Source of the DNA: Myxococcales bacterium
GTDB lineage: Bacteria; Myxococcota_A; Polyangia; Haliangiales; Haliangiaceae
NCBI GenBank assembly: GCA_016716835.1
Contig: JADJUW010000001.1
Span: 2,694,001-2,758,000, forward strand
Length of the DNA stretch: 64,000 nt
Reading direction: 5' to 3'
Shown: positions 36,369 through 45,609 of the stretch, in pieces
Position numbering within the stretch: position 1 is the stretch's first letter
Layout: each line of letters starts with the position of its first letter
The notes under the pieces: model-generated
Told to the model about the DNA's origin: nothing
What the model saw: only the letters and a program-made list of their open reading frames with translations
The model's database searches: none
Translations under genes and position numbers: made by a program

Positions 36369-37469
36369 CTACCTGCTGAAGGCGGCGAACGGCAGCGCGA
36401 TGTTGGCGGCAACGTAGACAATCAAGATGGTTGCGCGAGTCGCCCGATCGAGCATCTTGGAGAAGGTCTCGTCCTTGCGAATGTTGTAGATGATGCCTGA
36501 ATAGAGCGACGCGGCGAGGCAGATGGAAATAGTGAAGAGGCCAAGGCCTTGGACGTAGTCGATCAGGCCAAACGTGCCCGATGGCGGCAGGAGCTGGCCA
36601 GTGAGATACGAATTGGCGACGGCGCCGAAGTAGGCAGCGGTTGGAAACGAAAAGCGTGAGCCCTCCGATGGGCGGACAAAGAAGCTAGCAAACGTCAGCA
36701 AGATGCCGGCGAAGAGGCCAAGGAGCAGCTTGAAGTAAAGGCCCATCGAGGCGCGCTTAACCGAGATGCCAACCACAAACTTGGTGAAGGTCTTGCGCGA
36801 GCTATTGGTAAAGCGCGGATCGCCATAGCTGGTTTTGTAGGTATGGCCTTTCACGACGGTCTCGAAGCCGGTGACGTCGTAGCCGGGAATCTTGGCGCGC
36901 GAGCTAATATTAGACGCCGTGTCCGCGACATAACGCAGTTGCGACGCGTCGTGGACGCTATCTTCCATGCCAATCGTCATGAGGTGATCGTCGAGCGGCA
37001 CGCGCGTGGTGTTAAAATGCTTGAACATGCGCGCGGTGATGCGTACGCGCTGATAATTGGTGCCGTCGGGACCGGCATACGACTCCACGAGCTCGCGCTT
37101 GTCGATGGTTGCATCGACTAGCTGCATGGTGCCGGCGGGGTTGAGCTCGGGCGAACCCTGCCAGCGAAACCACACGTAAAAATTTGCGCTCCAGTTTAAG
37201 TCTCGAATCGAAAACGTTTCGATATTTTCGACGTACATGCCGGTGTGCACGGTGACAAAATTGCCCGTCGCGGGCAGCGGATCGGGCGCCGTCTGCCCGG
37301 GCTCGGCCTTGGCTGGATCCATGCGGAGGGCATGGTTTCGCTTGGACTGCTGCTTCTCGTTAGAAATCACAAACAGCGCAACGACGATGATCGCGACGTA
37401 GATCGCGACGATGCCACCAACCCAAAACTTGATAAATCTCTGCTGCCCTGGCGCCAACGCGTTCCACAT
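36369..37469 (-). CDS. pentameric ligand-gated ion channel-like membrane protein
   Basis: 366 residues. An N-terminal hydrophobic helix (about 12-36) is followed by a strand-rich outer domain of about 185 residues (VENIETFSIRDLNWSANFYVWFRW...). Then come four close transmembrane helices at about 240-262, 272-292, 302-322 and 340-360. The loop LLPPSGTFGLIDY between helices 2 and 3 matches the LP..S/T...LID signature of Cys-loop-type channels, and M2 ahead of it is rich in small and polar residues. The Cys-loop cysteines are absent, as in bacterial members such as GLIC and ELIC. The ligand is unknown. The assignment rests on architecture and this loop. Confidence 0.65.
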   Translation of the reverse strand: MWNALAPGQQRFIKFWVGGIVAIYVAIIVVALFVISNEKQQSKRNHALRMDPAKAEPGQTAPDPLPATGNFVTVHTGMYVENIETFSIRDLNWSANFYVWFRWQGSPELNPAGTMQLVDATIDKRELVESYAGPDGTNYQRVRITARMFKHFNTTRVPLDDHLMTIGMEDSVHDASQLRYVADTASNISSRAKIPGYDVTGFETVVKGHTYKTSYGDPRFTNSSRKTFTKFVVGISVKRASMGLYFKLLLGLFAGILLTFASFFVRPSEGSRFSFPTAAYFGAVANSYLTGQLLPPSGTFGLIDYVQGLGLFTISICLAASLYSGIIYNIRKDETFSKMLDRATRATILIVYVAANIALPFAAFSR

Positions 37470-37562
37470 CGTTGTTAATCATAAAGCGTGCGTCAAAGGG
37501 TCGTCGCGGTGCGCGACACACAAATGTCACGACGCTATCCACCCGAACGTGCGCCAATGTAG

Positions 37563-38534
37563 TTACGGGTGCGCCGTGATGGCGCCAAGCTTGGCGACCA
37601 ATGCTTGGCGCGCCTCGGGTGGCGAGACGATGCGGGCATGGCGACCAAAACCGAGCACCCAGCCGGTAACCCACTCTAGGCCCTCGCAATCCATTGCGAT
37701 GTCGGCGGAGCCATCGTCGCCATAGGAGACCTCGCCGACAGGCCAATTGCTGCCGATGCGCGTCACCGCCAGCGGATCGAGATGCACCCGCACCTCGACC
37801 GCATCGGCCGACGGCACATAGAGCTGCTCGCGGCGATAGGTATCGAGGTCAAACTCGCGTGGGATGACAAAGCTGGCGTCGCCCGCGCGCATGGCGGCGA
37901 TGCGGTCGACGCGAAACGTGCGAATATCGCCGCGCTTGTGGCAATAGCCCACCACGTACCATTCGCCGGTGTGATAGACGAGGCCGTACGGATCGATGGT
38001 GCGCCACTGCCCCTGATGCCGAGAGGCGCTGACATCCTCGACCTCGACGCGCTTTTTCGTGCGCGCCGCCAACATGAGCTGGCGCAACTGCGCCGCGCCC
38101 ACGCTCTCGGGTTCGGCGACCACGGTGCCGGTGGCTAGGTCTTCCACCGCAGCCGCGTCGCCGCCGAGCGCGCCGAGCAGCTTGCGCTCGGCCGAGGCCA
38201 TGGCTTCATCGTACGGCGCGACCCCGCTTTGGCGCAGCGCGCGGATGCCAACCAACAGCGAGCAGCCTTCGGCGGGCGTCAGGCGCAGCGGCCGCGTCAA
38301 GCGATGTGCGAGGTCGACATAAACCCGGCCCTCTTCCACCGAGACCGCGAGGTACTCACCTGGATCGCCATCGGGCGGCCCCACCTGCGATAGCAGCTCA
38401 AGCTCGCCGAGCAGCTCGTCGCGATCGAGGTCGAGCAACTTGGCGAGCTTGCCGACCTCGACACCATCGGCGTGTTTGGCGACGTACGGCACCATGTAGA
38501 GCAGCCGCCGCAGTTTTTGTCCGATGTCTCGCAT
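37563..38534 (-). CDS. WYL-domain transcriptional regulator (PafC-like)
   Basis: 323 residues. An N-terminal winged-helix part (DIGQKLRRLLYMVPYVAKHADGVEVGKLAKLL) is followed by a WYL domain (about 145-235) with LVYHTGEWYVVGYCHKRGDIRTFRVDRI, then the WCX C-terminal extension. WYL regulators sense nucleic acid or nucleotide ligands; the PafBC pair governs DNA-damage responses in actinobacteria. It follows the second WYL gene by 28 bp on the same strand, so the two probably form a heterodimer-encoding operon. Confidence 0.88.
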   Translation of the reverse strand: MRDIGQKLRRLLYMVPYVAKHADGVEVGKLAKLLDLDRDELLGELELLSQVGPPDGDPGEYLAVSVEEGRVYVDLAHRLTRPLRLTPAEGCSLLVGIRALRQSGVAPYDEAMASAERKLLGALGGDAAAVEDLATGTVVAEPESVGAAQLRQLMLAARTKKRVEVEDVSASRHQGQWRTIDPYGLVYHTGEWYVVGYCHKRGDIRTFRVDRIAAMRAGDASFVIPREFDLDTYRREQLYVPSADAVEVRVHLDPLAVTRIGSNWPVGEVSYGDDGSADIAMDCEGLEWVTGWVLGFGRHARIVSPPEARQALVAKLGAITAHP

Positions 38535-38562
38535 GTCTGGTCGACTCCTTTGCGCGCGACGT

Positions 38563-39705
38563 TCAACTATATAAGGCAGCTACAGACGCCACCTCGGCAG
38601 CTAGGCGCGCGCGCAGCCGGTCGCCCCGGGCCACCACAATCGCGCCTTTGGCCGCGAGCACCTTGTGGACGGCAAAATCGAGGTTGCCACAGGGAAACGC
38701 CACCACGGCGGCATCGCCACTGGCGGTTCGCACCGCGTGAGGCCCAAAGTCTTCGGCCGCAGCGTCTGCCGCCGCCGGACCAAAGCGCAGCTCGACGTCT
38801 TCGGCTGGTTCGACGTCAAACGTCCACGGCGATCGGTTGGCATAGGCGCGGATATCGAGCCCCGCCGGGCGTTCAAAGTCGGGTGATTTTGGCTTTGGCG
38901 CCATGGCGACGTCGCGCATGCGATCGATGCGAAACGAGCGCAAGTCCTTGCGTAGCTGGCACATGCCGATGGCGAGCCACGCGCCCTCACGATGCACCAA
39001 GGCATACGGATCGAGCTCGCGGCGCGAGGTCATGCCGCTGCCCGCATTGTGATACGTAAAGCTGACGCGCTTGCGCAGCCGCGTCGCCGCCTCGAACGTG
39101 GCAAAGGTTTCATCGAGCTGCGCCGTGGCGCGCAGCTTGGCAGCGGGCACGTGCACCAAGACCTGCGCCCCGCTTTGCTGCAAAAATGCGGTCGGCGTGT
39201 CCGGTGAATCGGGGACGTCAAACGCCAGCTTGCGCAGCGCCAGGTCGACGATTTGCGGGTACGCGCCGCCTGGCATCGAGCGCGCCATCGAGGCCGCGAG
39301 CACGAGGGCCGACACTTCATCTGGCGTCAGGTGCACCTCTGGTTGTCGCATGCGGCGCAAGTCGATGACATAACCGCCATCTTCGAGCGAGTCATCTTCC
39401 TCGGCCGAGATGTAGCGAATTGGCACGCCGAGCTCGAGCAACTCGGCCTTGTCGCGCTCAAACGCGCGCAGCCCGGCCTCGACGTTTGCGGTCTGATACG
39501 CGACAAATTGCTCGCGAATTTCGCGATACGCCACCGGCAAGCGCGACCGCATGAGCATCATCACAAGATCGAGCAGGCGCTTGGAGCGATCTGAACGCCT
39601 CGGGTCATCGCCGCCCCCCGTCGGCTTGCCGCCCGCTTTGGCAGTCGGCTTGACTGCGGCCTTGCCAGCCGCCGGCTTGCCACGCTTAGTGCTTGCGCTC
39701 CCCAC
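38563..39705 (-). CDS. WYL-domain transcriptional regulator (PafB-like)
   Basis: 380 residues from GTG 39705. A Lys/Ala/Gly-rich basic leader (about 1-40) precedes a helix-turn-helix (SKRLLDLVMMLMRSRLPVAYREIREQF), a middle region and a WYL domain (LVHREGAWLAIGMCQLRKDLRSFRIDRM). It is upstream of the partner WYL gene with the same layout, as in pafB-pafC. The low-complexity leader is an add-on not needed by the family. Confidence 0.87.
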   Translation of the reverse strand: MGSASTKRGKPAAGKAAVKPTAKAGGKPTGGGDDPRRSDRSKRLLDLVMMLMRSRLPVAYREIREQFVAYQTANVEAGLRAFERDKAELLELGVPIRYISAEEDDSLEDGGYVIDLRRMRQPEVHLTPDEVSALVLAASMARSMPGGAYPQIVDLALRKLAFDVPDSPDTPTAFLQQSGAQVLVHVPAAKLRATAQLDETFATFEAATRLRKRVSFTYHNAGSGMTSRRELDPYALVHREGAWLAIGMCQLRKDLRSFRIDRMRDVAMAPKPKSPDFERPAGLDIRAYANRSPWTFDVEPAEDVELRFGPAAADAAAEDFGPHAVRTASGDAAVVAFPCGNLDFAVHKVLAAKGAIVVARGDRLRARLAAEVASVAALYS

Positions 39706-39808
39706 GCACCATTAGTAGCGCGGAAGGTGTCGCCGCGACAACTGCTCACCACGACCATTGCCGGGCGTTTTCTTGCGCACACCGCCTCGACCTTGCTACC
39801 ACTGCAAG

Positions 39809-40360
39809 GTGAAGCAGATACGCGCAACCGTGTTGACCCTTGGCGTGGTGATGCTGGGCCTCGCACCTCCGGCGACGGCCGAGGAGCTCGATCGCACGCG
39901 CGCGCCGGTCGCGGCCGCGCCTGGCAGCGACGAGAAGGGCGCATTTGGCGTCGGCCTCATCCTTGGCGAGCCAACGGGCCTCTCGGCGCGCCTCTACCTC
40001 GCCAACGACGCCGCCTTGCAGGCCAGTGTCGGCGCCGCCTTCGTCGGCCGCGGCGTGCAGGCAACCCTGGACTACGTCATCCACCCGTGGGTGCTGGAGA
40101 ACCACGCCAGCTTTGTGCTGCCCGCGTATGTCGGCTTTGGCGCACGCGTCATTCAATACCGCGATCGCGGCGACGCCGACGCAGAGGTGCGCACGTTTGC
40201 GGTGGGCGCCCGCGCCGTCGCCGGCCTCTTGTTCGATTTTCGCGAGCTGCCGCTCGATGCTTTTGTCGAGGCCGCGGGCGTCGCCGAACTCGAGCTCGGA
40301 GATGGCGTGCACGCTGGCCTTGGCCTCAATATTGGGCTCGGCGCGCGCTACTATTTTTAG
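39809..40360 (+). CDS. exported protein, probable small outer-membrane beta-barrel
   Basis: 183 residues from GTG 39809, chosen because the signal peptide (about 1-23, ending PPATA) begins there. The mature chain alternates hydrophobic and polar residues in short strands (FGVGLILGEPTGLSARLYL, ASFVLPAYVGFGARV) and ends in GARYYF. The terminal Phe is the usual outer-membrane insertion signal. About eight strands are likely. The substrate or role is unknown. Confidence 0.75.
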   Translation: MKQIRATVLTLGVVMLGLAPPATAEELDRTRAPVAAAPGSDEKGAFGVGLILGEPTGLSARLYLANDAALQASVGAAFVGRGVQATLDYVIHPWVLENHASFVLPAYVGFGARVIQYRDRGDADAEVRTFAVGARAVAGLLFDFRELPLDAFVEAAGVAELELGDGVHAGLGLNIGLGARYYF

Positions 40361-40387
40361 CCGCGGTTGATCGCGGTCAGGCGCGGT

Positions 40388-41845
40388 TTAAGCGCGCCGC
40401 TTGCGGACGTCACGCAAGATCGCAAGCAAATCGTCGACCTGGTCGCGGCACAACGAAAAGGCCATCGCGACATAGCTAACGACGCCGAGCACGAGGCAAA
40501 TCGCGAGCTGCGCCCACGGTCCCATGGCCTGGCGCAAGGCCTGCTCGACGCCAAACACCACCACGAACATAATTGACGCCGCCAAAAACGGCCGCCCCAA
40601 CCGCGCCAACACCGCCGCGGTCGAGACGCCACGTTGCTGCAAGACGCGCAGCCCAAGCACGCTCGCCAAGGCGTAGGTAATGCCGACCGAGGCCGCCGCG
40701 GCTTCAAGCCCCCACCGCGATAGCAAGATGATGCCGCCGAGCAGGAGCACGAGCTTGCCAAACTCGACAATGATCAGAGCGCGCGTGGCCAGCTGCGCCT
40801 CGAGATACGTCGAAATCATCCACGATAGCGGGCGCACCACCGAGAGCGCCGCCAAAATCATAAGCAAGGGCGCGACCTCATGCCACTCCGGCGCCATCAC
40901 CGCCTCGATCAGCGGATACGCGATCGCGCCCAGGCCCATCGCCATCGGAAAAATAATGAGGCCAAGCAGGCCGCATGCGCGCGCAAATGCCGCCGGCCTG
41001 GCCTCATGCGACAGCCGCGCAAACGACGGCAGCAACACCGCGCCAATTTGCTCACCGACATGCGTCGCCGGTATATCGGCCAAATTGTAGGCCATGTTGT
41101 AGAGCGCCATCGGCCCCGGCATGAATAGCTTCGACATCAGCAGGCGATCCCAATAGCGCGCGCCATTGTGGGCGAGGCCCTCCAGACACAGCGGAATGCC
41201 ATAGCGAGTCATCTCGGCAAACCGCGCCCGCGACAAGGGTTGCGGCGTTAGCCACGCGCGGTGCCCCGCGGCATGTGACATGGCAAACAACATCACCGCC
41301 GATTGCGCGAGGTTGCCAATAATCACCGACATCGCGCCGTGGCCGCGCATCGCCGCGCCAATCGTGACCACGGCATACACCGTCTCGCCCAGCGCGCTGC
41401 TGAGTGCAATCGGGCGAAATCGCAGATCCAGCGCCAGCACTTTCTCCGGCACCGCAGCCATGCGCCGAATGCCCCACGCCAGCGCCATGCCCGGCACAAA
41501 CGCCGCCGCCTCAGGCGCGCTAACCAGCGGCGCCAGCACACCGCCGAGCGCCGCCACCGCGCCGAGCCCAATGAGGCCAAGCACGGCATACGCGATCGTG
41601 ACGTGAAAGATGACGATGGCCCGCTGGGCATCTTGCCCCTTGACGATGAGGTATTGGCCAAAGCCCCACGTGGTGAGCCAGTTCGCGGTCATCGCGATGA
41701 TGCTGGCGATCGCGACCGGGCCCAGATCGTCGGGATGCAAAAAATGGGTGAGCGCGACCGTGCCGAGGACGCCGACGCCGCGCGACAGCAGCCCCGCGCC
41801 GACCGTCCAGATGGCGCCCGACGCCGCGGCTCGCCCAACCGACAT
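40388..41845 (-). CDS. oligosaccharide flippase / polysaccharide biosynthesis membrane protein (Wzx-like)
   Basis: 485 residues, with about 14 hydrophobic segments through the whole length and almost no soluble part. The opening VGRAAASGAIWTVGAGLLSRGVGVLGTVALTHFLHPDDLG is typical of the MATE/MOP superfamily polysaccharide exporters (PF13440/PF01943). It flips lipid-linked sugars across the inner membrane. No glycosyltransferase is adjacent. It overlaps the cyclophilin stop by one base, so it is co-transcribed with the three genes upstream. Confidence 0.88.
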   Translation of the reverse strand: MSVGRAAASGAIWTVGAGLLSRGVGVLGTVALTHFLHPDDLGPVAIASIIAMTANWLTTWGFGQYLIVKGQDAQRAIVIFHVTIAYAVLGLIGLGAVAALGGVLAPLVSAPEAAAFVPGMALAWGIRRMAAVPEKVLALDLRFRPIALSSALGETVYAVVTIGAAMRGHGAMSVIIGNLAQSAVMLFAMSHAAGHRAWLTPQPLSRARFAEMTRYGIPLCLEGLAHNGARYWDRLLMSKLFMPGPMALYNMAYNLADIPATHVGEQIGAVLLPSFARLSHEARPAAFARACGLLGLIIFPMAMGLGAIAYPLIEAVMAPEWHEVAPLLMILAALSVVRPLSWMISTYLEAQLATRALIIVEFGKLVLLLGGIILLSRWGLEAAAASVGITYALASVLGLRVLQQRGVSTAAVLARLGRPFLAASIMFVVVFGVEQALRQAMGPWAQLAICLVLGVVSYVAMAFSLCRDQVDDLLAILRDVRKRRA

Positions 41846-42360
41846 TACATGCCGGAGATGGTGACTTTGTTCATCTTGACCGGCGTGGTTGGGCGGTCTT
41901 GCTTGGTCGGCGTGGTCTCAATTTTCTTAACGACGTCCATGCCAGAGGTGACCTTGCCAAACACCGGATGCTTGCTCGCGCCCGGTGAAAACCAGTCGAG
42001 AAACGCGTTATGCACGGTGTTGACGAAGAACTGCCCGCCGCCACTATTTGGCTGGCCCGTATTGGCCATCGACAACGTGCCTGGCTCGTTGGAAAACTTG
42101 TGGGCTGGTGGGTGCTCGTCTTGGATGCGGCCAAACGGCGAGTTGCCCGTGCCCGCGCGTGGGCTGGCTGGATCCTTTGAAAACTCACAACCAAACTGAA
42201 TCATGAAATTTTGGATGACGCGATGAAAATGCAGGCCGTCATAAAACCCGCTCTGCGCGAGCTTGATGAAGTTGCCAGCCGTGACCGGCATTTGCTCAAG
42301 ATAAATTTCGGCCGTAAAGCTTCCGAGCGAGGTATCAAACGTTGCGGTTGGATTTGCCAT
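41845..42360 (-). CDS. cyclophilin-type peptidyl-prolyl cis-trans isomerase
   Basis: 171 residues from ATG 42360, with no signal peptide, so it is the cytosolic PpiB-like type. Active-site elements are visible: FHRVIQNFMIQFG (catalytic Arg), SMANTGQPNSGGGQFFV and the HPVFGKV strand. Trp replaces nothing essential, as the FLDWF loop keeps the expected aromatic. It speeds proline isomerisation in protein folding. It lies between the ComEA-like gene and the flippase. Confidence 0.95.
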   Translation of the reverse strand: MANPTATFDTSLGSFTAEIYLEQMPVTAGNFIKLAQSGFYDGLHFHRVIQNFMIQFGCEFSKDPASPRAGTGNSPFGRIQDEHPPAHKFSNEPGTLSMANTGQPNSGGGQFFVNTVHNAFLDWFSPGASKHPVFGKVTSGMDVVKKIETTPTKQDRPTTPVKMNKVTISGM

Positions 42361-42382
42361 GCCCATTCGTAGCGAATGTTCA

Positions 42383-42883
42383 TCAGCGGCGCAAGGTGGT
42401 AGCCCCGCTCACCGCGAGAAACGGCTCCAACTTTTTGAACGTTTTGTAGCCAATGCCCTTTACCCGCCGCAGGTCGACGATGCGGCGGAACTCGCGATGC
42501 CGCTGCCGCCACGCAATGATCATCGCCGCCTTAGATGGCCCAATGCCGGGCAAGCGCTGCAACTCATCGATGGTCGCGGTGTTGAGATTCACCGTGCCAC
42601 GGGACGCGCCTGCGGCGGGTTCCGGCGTTGTCGCGCGCTGAGCCGACGCCATCGCCATGGCCATGTTGCGCACCACCTCGATACGCGTGGCGAGCTTGCC
42701 ACGATCAACTCGCGTGACGCGCACCCCACCCGGCGATCGCGCCTGCGACGCAATAACATGATCGCGCGCCGGCTTCGCGATCGCATCGTGCGCCAGCAGC
42801 CACATAAAAAACCCTGCCGCCACCACGATGACCATGCCCGCCGCGCGTACGGCTTTATGCTGGAAAAATGTATTCATCATCAT
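42383..42883 (-). CDS. ComEA-like helix-hairpin-helix protein
   Basis: 166 residues. An N-terminal membrane anchor (about 13-36) is followed by a variable linker and a C-terminal double helix-hairpin-helix DNA-binding region (about 95-160): VNLNTATIDELQRLPGIGPSKA, then VDLRRVKGIGYKTF. ComEA proteins bind incoming DNA outside the inner membrane during natural transformation; short homologues also have unknown roles. It starts 6 bp after the stop of the small gene at 42890, in the same operon. Confidence 0.88.
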   Translation of the reverse strand: MMMNTFFQHKAVRAAGMVIVVAAGFFMWLLAHDAIAKPARDHVIASQARSPGGVRVTRVDRGKLATRIEVVRNMAMAMASAQRATTPEPAAGASRGTVNLNTATIDELQRLPGIGPSKAAMIIAWRQRHREFRRIVDLRRVKGIGYKTFKKLEPFLAVSGATTLRR

Positions 42884-42889
42884 AGCTCC

Positions 42890-43153
42890 TTAAAACGGTG
42901 CGACCGCAGAGCTGCCATCTGCTTGGCTGGGGGCACGCACGCTCGGCGGGCGGCGCGAGCCGTCACTGGCGAGTTTTTCGTCATCGTCGGCCACCCGCAG
43001 CTGCAAGCGTTGGTTGACCGGCAACGCGTCGAGATACATGTTGATGGAGTTGTCGCGATTGGCATAGCCAACCCCAATCCGCACCCAGAATGTTTTCCCG
43101 TCTTTGCGCTCTACGGGGCTTACGACATTAAACCGTTTCTTTGCTTCACTCAT
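42890..43153 (-). CDS. small conserved-looking hypothetical protein, 87 aa
   Basis: ATG 43153 has a strong ribosome-binding site (aaggaggg, 6 bases upstream). The frame is open further upstream but that part is not needed. It opens MSEAKKRFNVVSPVERKDGKTFWVRIGVGYAN, a compact beta-rich segment, then a charged Ser/Arg/Pro-rich tail. It is first of four genes transcribed leftwards (this gene, ComEA-like, cyclophilin, flippase). No family is recognised. Confidence 0.7.
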   Translation of the reverse strand: MSEAKKRFNVVSPVERKDGKTFWVRIGVGYANRDNSINMYLDALPVNQRLQLRVADDDEKLASDGSRRPPSVRAPSQADGSSAVAPF

Positions 43154-43367
43154 GACACCCTCCTTATTGGGTGCCCCACGCAGAGCAAGGCGTGTGCCAC
43201 GGGGCGTGCTGCAACAAACCAAGCGTTTACGCCTACCGCGCGCTGATGCCCCGTCCGCCTGGGACAGGCGTATGTCCCAGGTGACCCCGGCCACACGCCT
43301 GCGCCGGCCGGCTCTATATCGCCACCCACATCGCGGAGCGCGGCTCGGCCTGTTAAGCTCACCTTAT

Positions 43368-44696
43368 ATGAAGCGACTCGCCGTGGGTTTATTTTCGCTG
43401 CTCGCGGCCAATTGCGAGACGGTCGAGACGATTTCGGCGTGCGACGATGATGTAGAGGAATGTGCCCCGGTGCCCCCCGCTGGCGATCACATCACCTCGG
43501 TCGCCATGGGCCGCGAACATACGTGCGTCTTGATCAGCACCGGCCAGGTTAAGTGTTGGGGCAGCAATGCGAGCGGCATGCTGGGCCTTGAGTCCGCCGA
43601 CGAAAGCCTCCGCGGCGACGACCCAGCCGAGATGGGCGGCGGCCTCCCATTTTTGCCGCTATCGCAAAAAGTCATTCAACTCACCGCCGGCGAGTATCAC
43701 ACGTGTGTTCGCTTTGAGGACAAATCGGTGGGATGTTGGGGCAACAATGACCAAGGCGAGCTTGGCCTTGGCGACACGGTGCCGCGCGGCGCCGTGTCTG
43801 GGGATATCTCGAACCTCGCCACCGTTGACATCGCGCCGGCTGATTCGATTTCCGCGGGCGGTACTGGCACCTGCGCGGTGGTCGGCGTGCAGGTATTTTG
43901 TTGGGGCGCTAACTCGCTAGGCCAATTTGGGCTGGGCGACGAATTGCCGCGCGGGGATGGCGTTACCGCGATCCAAGGCGCCTCGGCCGGTGCCTCGATC
44001 ACAAAGGTCACGCTGGGCTACCTTCACAGTTGCTTTACGCTCGGCGTCGGCGACCCCATCTGCGTGGGCGGCGGCTTTTATGGCAACCTCGTGCAAGGCG
44101 ATAGCCTCAGTTATGGCGGCCAAGCGGGCGAGACCATCGCGGTGGCGCCATCCATTGAGGTTGCGGCGCCTATTTCGAAGGTTGCGGCGGGTGGAGATCA
44201 TACGTGCGTCGTGACCACCGATGGCCGTTTGTTTTGCTACGGCTTTGGCGGTGAAGGCGCGCTCGGCTTGGGCGATACGCAAAATCGCGGCGATGATCCT
44301 GGCGAAGTTGGCGCGTCCTCAAGCGAAACTGAACTTGGCGAACCGGTGAAGTCGGTGGCGCCTTCATTCACGAGCGTCTGCGCCATCCTGCAATCAGGCC
44401 AGGTAAAATGTTGGGGCTACGGCGCAAGCGGGATCAATGGTCAGGGCAATTCCGAAACGCTGGGCGATGACGACGGCGAAACCGGGCTCGGCTTGCCTGC
44501 GGTCGCCCTCGGCGAGCCGGCGCAGCTCATCGCCGTTTCTGGTGGCGGTGCGGCGTGTGCGTTGCTCGATAGCTTTCAACTAAAATGTTGGGGCCACAAT
44601 GCCGAGGCCCAACTTGGGCTGGGCGACCTCAATAATCGCGGCGACAATGCAGACGAAATGGGCGACGCCTTGCCCTATGTCGACGTAATCGAATAG
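43368..44696 (+). CDS. RCC1-repeat lipoprotein
   Basis: 442 residues from ATG 43368. The lipobox is LAANC (about residues 12-16), followed by a short Cys-containing acidic linker. Six to seven RCC1 (regulator-of-chromosome-condensation type) blades follow, each with the pattern ...V..G..HTCVL...G.VKCWG.N..G.LGLGD, for example GREHTCVLISTGQVKCWG and GEYHTCVRFEDKSVGCWG. These form a seven-bladed propeller. Regular Cys pairs within each blade suggest disulfides, fitting an exported protein. Its binding partner is unknown. Confidence 0.9.
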   Translation: MKRLAVGLFSLLAANCETVETISACDDDVEECAPVPPAGDHITSVAMGREHTCVLISTGQVKCWGSNASGMLGLESADESLRGDDPAEMGGGLPFLPLSQKVIQLTAGEYHTCVRFEDKSVGCWGNNDQGELGLGDTVPRGAVSGDISNLATVDIAPADSISAGGTGTCAVVGVQVFCWGANSLGQFGLGDELPRGDGVTAIQGASAGASITKVTLGYLHSCFTLGVGDPICVGGGFYGNLVQGDSLSYGGQAGETIAVAPSIEVAAPISKVAAGGDHTCVVTTDGRLFCYGFGGEGALGLGDTQNRGDDPGEVGASSSETELGEPVKSVAPSFTSVCAILQSGQVKCWGYGASGINGQGNSETLGDDDGETGLGLPAVALGEPAQLIAVSGGGAACALLDSFQLKCWGHNAEAQLGLGDLNNRGDNADEMGDALPYVDVIE

Positions 44697-44705
44697 CTTA
44701 CGCGC

Positions 44706-45533
44706 ATGTCGACAAGCCGACTCTCGACCTTCGTAATCGATTGCCAAACAGACCAGCTAGATCACGCCGCCACGTTTTGGTCCAAGGCGCTGCGCCGCGG
44801 CGTCAAGCAACCGACCCAAGGCGACCGCTATCGCGACTTGGCAACCGGCCCTTCGGAGCCCGTGTTAATGGTCCAGCGCGTCGCGCACGAAGGCCGCGTG
44901 CATCTCGATATCGAGGCCGACGACATCGAGGCTGAGGTCGCGCGGCTGCAAGCACTCGGCGCGGAGCTCATTGAACGCGTTCAGACGTGGGTGGTGATGA
45001 GCGCTCCGACGGGCCAGCGGTTTTGCGTCGTGCGCCCGCAGCGTCCGAACTTGCAGCCAGCATTTGACCGCGCGACGGCGCATCACGCGCAGCTCTCAAA
45101 TTTTGTCGGGTATTTTCGCGGTGAAACCAAGACTTGGATGGATCCTAGCCAGCCGCCAGAAATCACGAGCGGCGAGCTGCACGTGCAACCGTTGTTTGGT
45201 GGCAGATGGTTGCGCCTGGAACAAGTCGGCACCGTGATCGGCAAGCCTCACGCGGGCGAAATGTTGCTCGGCTATAACATCGACGAGGCGCAATTCGAAT
45301 TGTGCTGGGCCGACAGCTTTCACACCGGCAGCGCGATGATGTTTTGCACCGGCAAAGCGCAAGACGATGGCGCGATCAGTGTCCTGGGAAGCTATGCGGC
45401 CGGTCCCGAGCGTTGGGGGTGGCGCACCGAGCTGCGCCTCGCCTCGGCTGATTCGTTTATCATGACGGCGACGAATATCTCGCCCGCCGGTGAGTTGTGG
45501 CCGGCGCTCGAAACGCTGTGGACGCGCAGCTAG
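44706..45533 (+). CDS. glyoxalase-superfamily protein with DUF1579-like C-terminal domain
   Basis: 275 residues. The N-terminal ~120 residues fit a VOC/glyoxalase_6 fold (TFVIDCQTDQLDHAATFWSKALRR..., then RVHLDIEADDIEAEVARLQALGA and GQRFCVVRP). The C-terminal ~155 residues resemble DUF1579, a lipocalin-like barrel of unknown role (NFVGYFRGETKTWMDP...GGRWLRLEQV). Both parts are soluble. It follows the RCC1 gene by 9 bp and may be co-transcribed with it. The substrate is unknown. Confidence 0.75.
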   Translation: MSTSRLSTFVIDCQTDQLDHAATFWSKALRRGVKQPTQGDRYRDLATGPSEPVLMVQRVAHEGRVHLDIEADDIEAEVARLQALGAELIERVQTWVVMSAPTGQRFCVVRPQRPNLQPAFDRATAHHAQLSNFVGYFRGETKTWMDPSQPPEITSGELHVQPLFGGRWLRLEQVGTVIGKPHAGEMLLGYNIDEAQFELCWADSFHTGSAMMFCTGKAQDDGAISVLGSYAAGPERWGWRTELRLASADSFIMTATNISPAGELWPALETLWTRS

Positions 45534-45609
45534 CGCGCCCCTGGCCCTGCCACAGCAAACGTCGGGCCTGCGCGACGCATTTTGGCGATTTGACGCTATA
45601 GTGCCGGCG

